A DNA stretch of 16,706 bases, from contig CALAFS010000220.1 of the NCBI GenBank assembly GCA_937892405.1, positions 1 to 16,706 on the forward strand, given 5' to 3'. Shown piece after piece: positions 7,576 through 15,413 of the stretch. Each line of letters opens with the position of its first letter. The first letter of the stretch is position 1. The stretch comes from an uncultured Clostridia bacterium. Lineage in GTDB: Bacteria; Bacillota; Clostridia; Oscillospirales; CAG-272. Below the pieces are notes generated by a model. It saw only the letters and a list, made by a program, of their open reading frames with translations. It made no database searches and was not told the DNA's origin. Position numbers and translations under genes: made by a program.

Positions 7576-9026
7576 TGCGGCTCTCCGAACTTTTAGAGGG
7601 AATTCCGGATCTTTCGTTCTTCGGTGACGGGAAAGATCGGGAAATCACCGCCGTTACCGACGATTCGAGAAAAGCGGAAGGCGAAGGCACGCTCTTTGCG
7701 GCGCATCGCGGGCATACGGCACACGGGGCGGCATTTGTCCCCGATGCCTACCGCCGCGGCGTCAGAGTCTTTCTCTCGGAAACGAAAATCAATCCTCCCA
7801 CCGGATGTTTGCTTATACTTTGCAAATCAATGATAAAAACTTCGGCAGAAATCGCATTCCGACTCTGCGGAGATCCGCAGAAGAATCTGCGGTTTGTCGG
7901 AATCACCGGGACGAAAGGGAAAACCACGACCGCGTTTTTTCTGACACATCTTCTTCGGTATGCGGGAGAATCGGTCGCTTCCGTCGGCACGCTCGGCGTC
8001 GACTTCGGGGATGAGACGCTCCCGACGGAGAATACGACCCCCTCCTTTTTCTCGCTCGCGCCGCTGTTTGCCGATTTTGTCCGCCGCGGGATCCGCACGG
8101 TGGTGATGGAGGTCTCGAGCCAGGCACTTGCCGACGGGCGGGTGTTCGGTATTCCGTTTTTTCTCGGGATTTTCACCTCCTTTTCACCCGATCATATCGG
8201 GCGGGACGAGCATCGTGATCTCGCCGAATATGTCGCGGCGAAGCGGTCGTTGTTCACTTCGTACGGAATCCGTACCGCGATCGCGAACGCCGATGCCCCT
8301 TACGCCGCCTATATAATCTCCGATGTGCCCGAAAAACGCTTTTGCTCGACGGAGCACCCGTCGGATTTTTACGGACGGATTCTCGCCACCGATCGCGACG
8401 GAACGCGTTTTTCTCTTTTCGGTGTGACAGGGAAGATATCCATGCCGGGACGCTATCATGTGAATGACGCTCTTCTTGCTCTCGCGGCGGCTGGTACTTT
8501 GACGGGGCGGCGTGCAGAAAGTTTTCTGCCGGCACTTGCCGGCGTTACGGTGCCGGGACGCTTTGAACGGGTGTGGCATGGCGGACGATTATTTTTCATT
8601 GACTTTGCCCACAACGCGGAAAGTGTGAGAAAATTTTCGGCGACGGTGCGCGAGCTCTATCCGGGACGGCAGATCGCCCTTTTCGGTTCGGTCGGCGGCA
8701 GGGGAGAGACGCGTCGCGCCCTTCTCGCAGAGGCGGCGGAAGCGTCTGCCGATTTTTCCGTTATCACTTCGGACGATCCGGGGCGGGAAGATCCACTCGG
8801 TATCTGTGCCGAAATTTACGCGCATTTTGCGGATAAAACCAAAGCGAAGATTGTCGTCGACCGCGAACAGGCGATCCGCTATGCCTATCATATTTCATCT
8901 CCCGGTGATGTGATTTTGCTTCTCGGAAAAGGACACGAAACCGTTCAGAAAACGACGACGGGCGCTCTTCCTTTTTTCGAGAAAAATATTATCGCCGCTC
9001 TTGACAATCCGTCGCGCGTGTGCTAA
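7575..9026 (+). CDS. murE: UDP-MurNAc-tripeptide synthetase (MurE), probably lysine-type
   Basis: Mur ligases add amino acids to the UDP-MurNAc peptide using ATP, in the cytoplasm. The 483-residue product has P-loop TGTKGKTTT (111-119), NTTPSFFSL, MEVSSQAL (178-185), SPDHIGRDEHRD, the carbamylated-lysine site in EYVAAKRSLF (Lys223), PGRFERV, FIDFAHNAESV, GSVGGRGETRR and LLLGKGHE. At the amino-acid recognition site it has DDPG (400-403) instead of the DNPR of meso-diaminopimelate enzymes. The segments MEVSSQA...SPDHIG and DDPxxEDP resemble streptococcal lysine-adding MurE (DDPN). I therefore favour L-Lys, though ornithine or another diamino acid is possible. The start ATG at 7575 overlaps the stop of the ATP-grasp gene (TAATG) and follows GGGGAGG (7561-7567) by seven bases; the open frame before it is not coding. 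The stop codon lies within the promoter of the next gene. Confidence 0.88.
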   Translation: MRLSELLEGIPDLSFFGDGKDREITAVTDDSRKAEGEGTLFAAHRGHTAHGAAFVPDAYRRGVRVFLSETKINPPTGCLLILCKSMIKTSAEIAFRLCGDPQKNLRFVGITGTKGKTTTAFFLTHLLRYAGESVASVGTLGVDFGDETLPTENTTPSFFSLAPLFADFVRRGIRTVVMEVSSQALADGRVFGIPFFLGIFTSFSPDHIGRDEHRDLAEYVAAKRSLFTSYGIRTAIANADAPYAAYIISDVPEKRFCSTEHPSDFYGRILATDRDGTRFSLFGVTGKISMPGRYHVNDALLALAAAGTLTGRRAESFLPALAGVTVPGRFERVWHGGRLFFIDFAHNAESVRKFSATVRELYPGRQIALFGSVGGRGETRRALLAEAAEASADFSVITSDDPGREDPLGICAEIYAHFADKTKAKIVVDREQAIRYAYHISSPGDVILLLGKGHETVQKTTTGALPFFEKNIIAALDNPSRVC

Positions 9027-9029
9027 ACT
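9001..9029 (+). promoter_or_regulatory. Strong promoter of the M3 peptidase gene, inside the end of murE
   Basis: TTGACA (9001-9006), 17 bases, then TAAACT (9024-9029), preceded by TGC as in extended -10 elements. The -35 box is a perfect consensus match. The box pair lies within the last codons of murE, and the murE stop TAA is the first half of the -10 box. Transcription would start near 9036, about 22 bases before the start codon at 9058. Confidence 0.8.
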
Positions 9030-9057
9030 TTTAGAAAAAAGAGATGGAGTACCTGCG

Positions 9058-10767
9058 ATGAAAAAAATCACAAAAGTCAAGGATATCGTATACAAACGGT
9101 ATACGATTGAAGAGGGAAAAGCGGCGTTCGCCGCCTTTGAGAGCGCGGTAAAGAATGCGACCTCTGCCGCCGACATTTTGAAGGCGCGTGAAGCATGGCT
9201 CACCGAAATGCGCCACTACGCTACCGCCGCTTCGCTTTCCAACTGCCGCTTTACGCTGAATACGCGCGATGAATTCTATCAGGCGGAGATGGACTATTAC
9301 GACGAGAAGAGTCCCGAATTTCAGGAACTCATGACCGCCTACGCGTCGCTGATGCTGAATACCCCCTTCCGCCCGGAACTTGAAAAGACGCTCAACCCGC
9401 GGATTTTCAAGAACTTTGAAATTCGGAGAAAAGCCTTTTCTCCGATTGTCACAGAGGAGTGCAAAAAGGAGAACGCTCTGACCACCGAGTATTCCAAATT
9501 CATGAGCGAAATGAAGTTTGAATACGACGGAAAAGAGATACCCCTCACGGTTCTGCGCGGCTATCTTTCCCACAGCGACAGAAACATCCGCCGTGCCGCC
9601 GCCGAAGCGCTCGGAAAGGGACTCAAGAAGAATGCGGAGACCCTTGACCGTATTTACGACGATCTTGTCAAAATCCGTACCGAGATCGCGCATAAGCTCG
9701 GCTATCGCGACTTCGTCGAGCTCGGCTATTATCGCATGGGACGCATCGACTACGACAGAGAGATGGTGAGTCGTTTCCGCGAGAATGTCGCGTGCGACCT
9801 TGTCCCCGCCGTGAAGGCGATCAAGGACCGCGTGACGAAAGATCTCAACCTCGGTCAGATGATGTTCTACGATAACGAAACCTATACGAACGGCGCATCG
9901 CCCGATCCGATTCTCGACGAAAAGGGAATTTTCGCCGCGGCGCAGAAAATATATGACGATATGAGCCCTGTCGCCGGCGACTTCATGCGGGAGATGCAGG
10001 AGGCGGAAGCCTTTGATGTCGAGTCCCGCGACGGAAAATGGGGCGGCGGCTATTGCACGGAGTTCGCCGACTGGAAGCAGCCGTTTATTCTCGCAAACTT
10101 CAACGGTACAAGCTCCGATCTCGATGTCATCACGCACGAGTTCGGTCACGCCCTCGCCGCGCACTTTGTGTTTGAGGAAGGGGACGAGGAGCTGGAAGTC
10201 GGCGGCATGGAGACGGCGGAGTGCCATTCTATGTCGATGGAATTCTTCGCGGAAAAGTATATGGAGATGTTCTGCGGCAAGGGCGCCGATGCCTATCGGT
10301 TGAAGCATATGCTCGATTCCTTCTGCTTCATTCCGTACGGCGTCATCGTTGACGAATTCCAGCAGATCGTGTATGAGCACCCCGAGTATACCCCCGAGGA
10401 CAGAAAGCGCGTCTATCGTGATCTCGAGAAAAAGTATCGCCCCTATCTCTCTTTTGACGGGATCCCGTATCTCGAAGAGGGAACGAGATGGCAGTATCAG
10501 ATGCACATCTACGAGTCGCCCTTCTATTACATCGACTATTGCCTTGCGCAGACGGTCGCCTTCGGCTTCTTCCTCAAGTCGAGAAAGGACTATGCGGGCG
10601 CCTTCGCCGATTACCTGAACTTCGTGCGTCAGGGCGGGCAGAAGGCATTCCCGGCACTTGTCGAAGAGGCGGGCATCGCCTCTCCTTTTAAGGATGGCGC
10701 CCTCCGCGACCTCGCCACGGAAGTGACGAAGATTGCCGACGACCTTTTCGATAAGGTCGAAGGGTGA
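9058..10767 (+). CDS. M3-family oligoendopeptidase (PepF-like)
   Basis: The 569-residue protein is a zinc metallopeptidase of family M3, cytoplasmic enzymes that cleave short peptides. The zinc site is HEFGH at 360-364 with Glu361 as catalytic base, and Glu388 in the ETAECHSMSMEFF segment as the likely third ligand, matching the ligand-then-x(6)-Glu pattern of thimet oligopeptidase. The preceding GGGYCTEF and ANFNGTSSDLDVITHE residues, and the later YESPFYYIDYCLAQTVAF segment containing substrate-binding tyrosines, also fit the M3B/PepF group. No signal peptide or membrane segment is seen. I chose ATG 9058 because GGAG (9046-9049) lies eight bases upstream; an in-frame TTG at 9001 is within the promoter. 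It has its own promoter and terminator, so it is probably a single-gene unit. It likely recycles peptides; a link with wall peptides is not supported by the sequence. Confidence 0.92.
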   Translation: MKKITKVKDIVYKRYTIEEGKAAFAAFESAVKNATSAADILKAREAWLTEMRHYATAASLSNCRFTLNTRDEFYQAEMDYYDEKSPEFQELMTAYASLMLNTPFRPELEKTLNPRIFKNFEIRRKAFSPIVTEECKKENALTTEYSKFMSEMKFEYDGKEIPLTVLRGYLSHSDRNIRRAAAEALGKGLKKNAETLDRIYDDLVKIRTEIAHKLGYRDFVELGYYRMGRIDYDREMVSRFRENVACDLVPAVKAIKDRVTKDLNLGQMMFYDNETYTNGASPDPILDEKGIFAAAQKIYDDMSPVAGDFMREMQEAEAFDVESRDGKWGGGYCTEFADWKQPFILANFNGTSSDLDVITHEFGHALAAHFVFEEGDEELEVGGMETAECHSMSMEFFAEKYMEMFCGKGADAYRLKHMLDSFCFIPYGVIVDEFQQIVYEHPEYTPEDRKRVYRDLEKKYRPYLSFDGIPYLEEGTRWQYQMHIYESPFYYIDYCLAQTVAFGFFLKSRKDYAGAFADYLNFVRQGGQKAFPALVEEAGIASPFKDGALRDLATEVTKIADDLFDKVEG

Positions 10768-10784
10768 AAGCCACATAGAGCGAG

Positions 10785-10814
10785 AGCCGTCGGAGCAGTT
10801 ATGCTCCGACGGCT
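10785..10814 (+). terminator. Intrinsic terminator after the M3 peptidase gene
   Basis: AGCCGTCGGAGC (10785-10796) and GCTCCGACGGCT (10803-10814) form a perfect 12-pair stem with a six-base loop, 17 bases after the stop codon, followed by ATTTTAT as a short U-rich tail. Confidence 0.88.
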
Positions 10815-10830
10815 ATTTTATGTATGCATG

Positions 10831-10959
10831 AAAACAGGAAAAACGATCGCTTCCCCCACCAAGGGCGAAAAAATCCGCTTTCTCGCTTCCAAAATCCGCT
10901 AAATAATATGAAATTGTATTAAAATTATAAAGATTTTTTATTTTATATGTGAAAATGCC
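10831..10959. other. Non-coding AT-rich spacer with possible UP element and short direct repeats
   Basis: No gene is seen here. The sequence AAAATCCGCT occurs twice (10870-10879 and 10891-10900), 21 bases apart. From about 10898 to 10950 it is almost wholly A and T, directly upstream of the -35 box at 10960, as in an UP element that raises promoter strength. Both assignments are inference. Confidence 0.4.
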
Positions 10960-10988
10960 TTGAATTCTTTCGTCGGATATGTTATACT
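10960..10988 (+). promoter_or_regulatory. Promoter of the polysaccharide operon
   Basis: TTGAAT (10960-10965), a 17-base spacer and TATACT (10983-10988), preceded by TGT as an extended -10. Transcription would start near 10995, about 105 bases before the first gene. Confidence 0.8.
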
Positions 10989-10994
10989 AAGTTT

Positions 10995-11100
10995 GCGTCT
11001 TTGAAGATTTCTCCGCCACAGCGGAGAGGGGACGGCACGACGATTCCAGCGACCTCACCGCGTGTGATGGGGACTTTACATAAAAACGGGGAGCGAAAAC
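10995..11100 (+). promoter_or_regulatory. Structured leader of the polysaccharide operon
   Basis: The untranslated leader of about 105 bases contains a perfect hairpin, TCTCCGC (11010-11016), loop CACA, GCGGAGA (11021-11027). A weaker one follows around 11053-11070, with TCAC pairing to GTGA. There is no U-run after the first stem, so it is not an ordinary terminator. It ends in GGGGAG (11088-11093), the ribosome site of the first gene. I do not match it to a known riboswitch class. Hairpin leaders before long polysaccharide operons in Bacillota can be targets of NusG-paralogue (LoaP) antitermination; that would be a guess here. Confidence 0.45.
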
Positions 11101-11898
11101 ATGCAGCAGTTGACCGAAGAAGTAATAGGGAAAACGGAGAATCCGACAGAAGAACAATATGTCGAAGGAGTTCCGTTTGACTACAAAAAAGTACATTCGG
11201 ATCTCTTTTATGAACAATACATAGAGCATTTTACCGCGAATCCGAAAAAGCGGCTTTGCTATCGCTTTATCAAGAGGATCTTTGACATCGTATTTTCTTT
11301 TCTTGCTCTGGTCGCTCTCTCTCCCGTGATGCTTGTCGTTGCGATCGCGATCCGCCTCGATTCCAAAGGCCCCGTTATCTTCCGACAGAAACGCATGGGC
11401 AAGGGGGGGAAGCCCTTCAATTGCTATAAATTCCGCTCAATGAAAACCGATGCCCCCCACGATTGCGCCACCTCCCGGCTTGAGAATCCGAAGCAATATC
11501 AGACCCGCGTCGGGCGTTTTCTGCGCCGTTTTTCCCTCGATGAGCTGCCGCAGCTCTGGTGCGTCCTGATCGGCACGATGTCGATCATCGGTTATCGCCC
11601 CCTTTGCCTGACGGAAGAGAAGTGCAACCGCATGCGCGAGCGCCTCGGCGTCTTCTCTATGCGCCCCGGCATTTCGGGGGTCGCACAGGTGTGCGGGCGC
11701 GACGCGTTGTATTATAAAAACAAAGCCGTCCTTGACGCCGAATATGTGAAACAAGCCTCCTTCCCGATGGATCTGAAACTGATCTTCAAAACGATCGCCG
11801 TCGTGCTGAAACGCGAGGGCAACTCGGACGATACCGCCGCTAAAGGCACGAGTGTGAAAGCACAGGCGGAGGCGGCAGAAGAGAGCGTAGGCAGATGA
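11101..11898 (+). CDS. Initiating sugar-phosphate transferase (undecaprenyl-phosphate glycosyl-1-phosphate transferase)
   Basis: The 265-residue protein is a small, monotopic phosphoglycosyl transferase (bacterial sugar transferase family, as WcaJ C-terminal domain and PglC). It moves a sugar-1-phosphate from a UDP-sugar to undecaprenyl phosphate, the first step of a lipid-linked repeat unit. After a hydrophilic N-terminal extension of about 55 residues come KRIFDIVFS and a re-entrant hydrophobic helix (63-84), FRQKRMGKGGKPFNCYKFRSM (catalytic-site loop, about 94-114), FSLDELPQLW with the catalytic Asp-Glu pair (147-148), MSIIGYRPL (where the usual GPRP has Tyr in place of the first Pro), and MRPGISGVAQVCGRD. 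The C-terminal ~25 residues are polar. The start ATG at 11101 has GGGGAG seven bases before it. It is the first gene of the operon and overlaps the next start by ATGA at 11895. The sugar cannot be told. Confidence 0.93.
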   Translation: MQQLTEEVIGKTENPTEEQYVEGVPFDYKKVHSDLFYEQYIEHFTANPKKRLCYRFIKRIFDIVFSFLALVALSPVMLVVAIAIRLDSKGPVIFRQKRMGKGGKPFNCYKFRSMKTDAPHDCATSRLENPKQYQTRVGRFLRRFSLDELPQLWCVLIGTMSIIGYRPLCLTEEKCNRMRERLGVFSMRPGISGVAQVCGRDALYYKNKAVLDAEYVKQASFPMDLKLIFKTIAVVLKREGNSDDTAAKGTSVKAQAEAAEESVGR

Positions 11899-13136
11899 AA
11901 ATTCTTGTAGTCTGTCAGCATTATTATCCGGAACCCTTCCGCCTTCCCGATATCTGCGAAGAGCTTGTATCGCGCGGACATGAGGTAACGGTGATTACCG
12001 GAGAGCCGAACTATCCCGAAGGGGAACTCTATCCCGGGTATGAGAATCATAAGCACGCCGGGGAAGACGAGATGATCCGCGGCGTCAGAGTTCATCGCTG
12101 TCATACCGTCCCGAGAAAAACGGGCGTCCTTCGCCGCGTCCTGAACTATTATTCTTTTGCCGCTTCGGGAAAGAAATATGCGAAATCGACGGCGTGCACC
12201 GCTGCGGACGGCTCCGCCTTTGATGTCATTTTTGTCAATCAGCTGAGCCCTGTCATGATGGCGAACCCTGCGCTCGCCTATAAGAAAAAGCACGGGACAC
12301 CTCTCGTAATTTATACTTTGGATCTGTGGCCGGAATCCCTGACCGCGGGCGGGATCCGCCGCGGCTCTTTGGTTTATCGGCATTATCATAAAGTCGCAGA
12401 GCGCATATATCGTGCGGCAGACAGAATTCTTGTCTCCTCGAAGATGTTCCGCAGCTATTTTGAAAAAGAATTCGGCATCGCGGACGCGGCGTACCTCCCT
12501 CAATATGCCGAGACGCTCTTCACTCCCGACGCATGCAGAAAGACACCGAACGACACCGTCGACCTGATGTTCGCCGGGAATGTCGGCGCCGCGCAGGGCG
12601 TAGATACCATTATTCGCGCGGCGGCATTGACGAAAGAAATTCCGAACCTGCACTGGCACATTGTCGGCGGCGGCTCGGAGCTCGCGCATATCCGTGCACT
12701 TGCGGAAGATCTGCATGCCGACAATGTCATTTTCCACGGCAGACAGCCGGTGGAAAAAATGCCGGAATATTACGCCATGGCGGACGCCATGCTCGTGACG
12801 ATGAAGGAGAATCCCGTGATCTCCTATACCTTGCCCGGTAAGGTGCAGACCTATATGGCGGCAGGGAAGCCGATTGTCGCGTCGGCAGACGGCGAGACGG
12901 CGGATGTGATCCGCGCCTCCGGTTGCGGCTTCGTCTCACCCGCAGGAAACGAAAAAATGCTGGTCGACAATGTTCTTCGCTTGATGGAAGAAAAACGCTT
13001 TGAGGCGCTCGGCGCCGCCGCCCTCGCCTATTGCGAGCGCACTTTTTCCAAGGACAAAGTCATGCGGGATCTGATAACGGCGCTCGAAGCGTGCGCCGGG
13101 CAGAGCGAGAGCACCAAGACACCAGCGATAAAGTAA
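11895..13136 (+). CDS. GT4-family glycosyltransferase, WbuB/WcaI-like
   Basis: The 413-residue protein has the two-domain GT-B fold of family GT4. The N-terminal half begins MKILVVCQHYYPEPFR, with GEPNYPEG and the DLWPESL motif that marks the WbuB-like group. The C-terminal nucleotide-sugar half has FAGNVGAAQGVDTIIRA, HIVGGGSE, FHGRQPVEKMPEYYAMADAM and PGKVQTYMAAGKPIVAS. It is soluble or peripheral to the cytoplasmic membrane and should add the second sugar to the undecaprenyl-diphosphate-linked acceptor made by the preceding enzyme. WbuB itself is an N-acetyl-L-fucosamine transferase; donor and acceptor here are unknown. The start ATG overlaps the stop of the sugar transferase, so translation is probably coupled. 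The last ~15 residues are polar. Confidence 0.93.
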   Translation: MKILVVCQHYYPEPFRLPDICEELVSRGHEVTVITGEPNYPEGELYPGYENHKHAGEDEMIRGVRVHRCHTVPRKTGVLRRVLNYYSFAASGKKYAKSTACTAADGSAFDVIFVNQLSPVMMANPALAYKKKHGTPLVIYTLDLWPESLTAGGIRRGSLVYRHYHKVAERIYRAADRILVSSKMFRSYFEKEFGIADAAYLPQYAETLFTPDACRKTPNDTVDLMFAGNVGAAQGVDTIIRAAALTKEIPNLHWHIVGGGSELAHIRALAEDLHADNVIFHGRQPVEKMPEYYAMADAMLVTMKENPVISYTLPGKVQTYMAAGKPIVASADGETADVIRASGCGFVSPAGNEKMLVDNVLRLMEEKRFEALGAAALAYCERTFSKDKVMRDLITALEACAGQSESTKTPAIK

Positions 13137-13156
13137 ACTACATAAGGGCATGAAAT

Positions 13157-14311
13157 ATGCGTATTTTGATGATTAACTCCGTATGCGGTATACGGAGTAC
13201 AGGAAGGATTTGTACCGACCTCGCCGAAATGCTGGAGAAGCAGGGACACGAGGTGAAAATTGCATACGGCAGGGAATCCGTGCCGGAGAAGTATCAAAAG
13301 TACGCGGTACGCATCGGAAGTGATTTCGATGTGAAACTTCACGGACTGAAAGCCCGTCTCTTCGATGCCTCCGGCTTCGGGAGCAAGCGCGCAACCAAGC
13401 GCTTTGTCGAATGGGTTAAGGCTTATGACCCCGATGTGATTCACCTCCATAACCTGCACGGGTATTATCTTCATCTCGGCATACTATTCGAGTATCTGAA
13501 GACCTGCGGGAAAAAGATCGTTTGGACTTTGCACGACTGCTGGGCATTTACCGGACATTGCGCACATTTTACTTTGGCAAAATGCGAAAAGTGGAAAACC
13601 GGGTGCGAACATTGCCCGCAAAAGGACAGCTACCCGAAGTCCTTTTCCGATCATGCAAAGCGGAATTTTGAAAAGAAAAAGAGTCTCTTTTGCGGGATCC
13701 CCGATCTGACGCTTGTGACCCCGTCCGTGTGGCTTGCCGGTTTGGTGAAGGAATCTTTTCTGCGGGAATATTCCGTCAGAGTGATTCATAACGGCATTGA
13801 TCTTTCCGTGTTCCAACCAACGGAAAGCGATTTCAGAGAGCGCTACGGCTTGCAAAACAAAAAGATCATTTTAGGCGTGGCAAGTGTATGGGACAAGCGC
13901 AAGGGACTCGATGACTTTTTGAAGCTGTCGGAGATATTGAACGACAGCTATGCAATTGTACTTGTCGGCGTGAGCAAGGAACAAAAAGATAAACTGCCGG
14001 GAAATATTGTCGGAATTGAGCGAACAAATAGCACAAAAGAGCTCGCCGGGATCTACACCGCTGCCGATGTTTTTTTTAATCCGACTTATGAAGACAACTA
14101 CCCGACCGTGAACCTCGAAGCGCAGGCATGCGGCACGCCCGTGATTACCTATCGCACCGGCGGAAGTGTGGAAAGCGTTCCACCCGAAAATGTCATTTCC
14201 TGCGGCGAATACCCCCGCGTTCTTTCCATGACACACTGTCAAGTCGCCGAAGCCGTGCAGGATAAAAATGCAATGATTCAAGAGTATCTCGAAGTGCTGG
14301 AGCAAAGATGA
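13157..14311 (+). CDS. GT4-family glycosyltransferase with Cys/His-rich insert
   Basis: The 384-residue protein is a GT-B enzyme of family GT4 typical of capsule and exopolysaccharide loci. DPDVIHLHNLHGYYL (91-105) is followed by a dense Cys/His region at 127-153 (His127, Cys128, His134, Cys135, His137, Cys143, Cys150, His152, Cys153). The sugar-nucleotide half has VRVIHNGIDLSVFQP, GVASVWDKRKG, and the EDNYPTVNLEAQACGTPVI stretch, which carries the acidic pair of the donor site. The Cys/His region also occurs in related capsule glycosyltransferases; whether it binds metal is unknown. The start ATG follows AAGGG (13144-13148) by eight bases, 20 bases after the previous gene. Its stop overlaps the next start (ATGA at 14308). 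Donor and acceptor are not known. Confidence 0.91.
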   Translation: MRILMINSVCGIRSTGRICTDLAEMLEKQGHEVKIAYGRESVPEKYQKYAVRIGSDFDVKLHGLKARLFDASGFGSKRATKRFVEWVKAYDPDVIHLHNLHGYYLHLGILFEYLKTCGKKIVWTLHDCWAFTGHCAHFTLAKCEKWKTGCEHCPQKDSYPKSFSDHAKRNFEKKKSLFCGIPDLTLVTPSVWLAGLVKESFLREYSVRVIHNGIDLSVFQPTESDFRERYGLQNKKIILGVASVWDKRKGLDDFLKLSEILNDSYAIVLVGVSKEQKDKLPGNIVGIERTNSTKELAGIYTAADVFFNPTYEDNYPTVNLEAQACGTPVITYRTGGSVESVPPENVISCGEYPRVLSMTHCQVAEAVQDKNAMIQEYLEVLEQR

Positions 14312-15390
14312 AAATCGTATTTGTCTCGAACTATTATAATCACCATCAGGCACCATTGTCAGAAGAATTTTACAAGCAGACAGATGGCAATTATTTTTTT
14401 ATTCAGACGGTGCCAATGGAAGCGGAGCGCCTGCATATGGGTTGGGGACAGGGGGCATTGCCTCCGTTTGTGATTGAAAGCTATAAAGACGAAACCACCT
14501 ATCAGAAATGTTTGAATCTGATTGACAGTGCAGATGTTGTAATTACGGGTAGTGCACCGGAGAAAATGATCCGCCACCGTATCAGGCAAGGGAAACTTGT
14601 ATTTCGGTATTCGGAAAGAATATATAAAAAGCCTTTGCAATATCTGACCTTGCCGCTTCGCTTTTTCAAATATCATTTTGATAATTTCCCGTCAAAAAAT
14701 ATCTACCTCCTGTGTGCGAGCGCCTATGCCGCCGGTGACTATGCGAAAACGGGGAATTTCATCGGCAAGACCTATCAGTGGGGATACTTCCCGAAAGTGA
14801 CGCATTACGATGACATTGATGAGTTGATAGAGGCAAAACAACCTGCTTCTCTCCTATGGGCGGGCAGATTGATTGGGTGGAAGCATCCGGAGGTGCCGAT
14901 TGAGATCGCAAGACGATTGAAAAAAGAAGGGTATACCTTCGACCTGAAAATGATCGGTTGTGGAAAACTTGAAGGCAAATTGAAAGATAGAATTGAAAAA
15001 TACGATCTTTCGGATTGCGTTCATTTAATGGGGGCGATGAAACCGGAAGAAGTCAGAAGCTATATGGAGAAGTCTCAGATCTTTTTATTCACTTCCGACC
15101 GTAATGAAGGATGGGGCGCAGTACTTAACGAATCCATGAATAGCGCCTGCGCGGTTGTTGCTTGTGACGCGATAGGATCGGTGCCATATCTTTTGAAAGA
15201 CGGTGAGAACGGATTGACCTATAGATATGGCGATAACGAAAAGGTCTATCAGTGCGTAAAATCTTTGCTCGATCATTTAGATGTATGTAAAATATATAGT
15301 AAAAACGCCTATCAATCAATGACAGAGGTATGGAATCCTGCTGTGATGGCAAAACAATTAATTAATCAAATTGAAGTTATGCAAAAGTAA
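14308..15390 (+). CDS. GT4-family glycosyltransferase
   Basis: The 360-residue protein has a C-terminal GT4 domain: LLWAGRLIGWKHPEVPIEIA, DLKMIGCGKLEGKL, HLMGAMKPEEVRSYMEKSQI, then EGWGAVLNESMNSACAVVAC, where E-x7-E is the donor-site motif, and VPYLLKDGENGLTY. The N-terminal acceptor half (MKIVFVSNYYNHHQAPLSEE) is divergent. Translation is probably coupled to the preceding gene by an ATGA overlap; GGAG lies five bases before the start. Base composition falls here: 22 of 60 bases are G or C at 14341, against 34 at 14701, so the gene is uneven. It would add a further sugar to the repeat unit; the substrates are unknown. Confidence 0.88.
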   Translation: MKIVFVSNYYNHHQAPLSEEFYKQTDGNYFFIQTVPMEAERLHMGWGQGALPPFVIESYKDETTYQKCLNLIDSADVVITGSAPEKMIRHRIRQGKLVFRYSERIYKKPLQYLTLPLRFFKYHFDNFPSKNIYLLCASAYAAGDYAKTGNFIGKTYQWGYFPKVTHYDDIDELIEAKQPASLLWAGRLIGWKHPEVPIEIARRLKKEGYTFDLKMIGCGKLEGKLKDRIEKYDLSDCVHLMGAMKPEEVRSYMEKSQIFLFTSDRNEGWGAVLNESMNSACAVVACDAIGSVPYLLKDGENGLTYRYGDNEKVYQCVKSLLDHLDVCKIYSKNAYQSMTEVWNPAVMAKQLINQIEVMQK

Positions 15391-15413
15391 AAATAATATA
15401 TAAAAGGTACAAG

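Noticed and set aside
9001..9057. TTG start for the M3 peptidase
   Set aside because: The TTG is the first part of the -35 box; the ATG at 9058 has a good GGAG site.
9031..10776. 581-codon open frame on the minus strand, antisense to the M3 peptidase gene
   Set aside because: The peptidase frame has clear zinc motifs, promoter and ribosome site; the antisense frame has none and is a composition effect.
10995..11100. Known riboswitch in the capsule leader
   Set aside because: I could not match conserved cores of the c-di-GMP, SAM, THF or cobalamin classes, so no class is claimed.
11712..12737. 341-codon minus-strand open frame across the sugar transferase and WbuB-like genes
   Set aside because: It overlaps two well-supported plus-strand genes and its translation has no recognisable motif.
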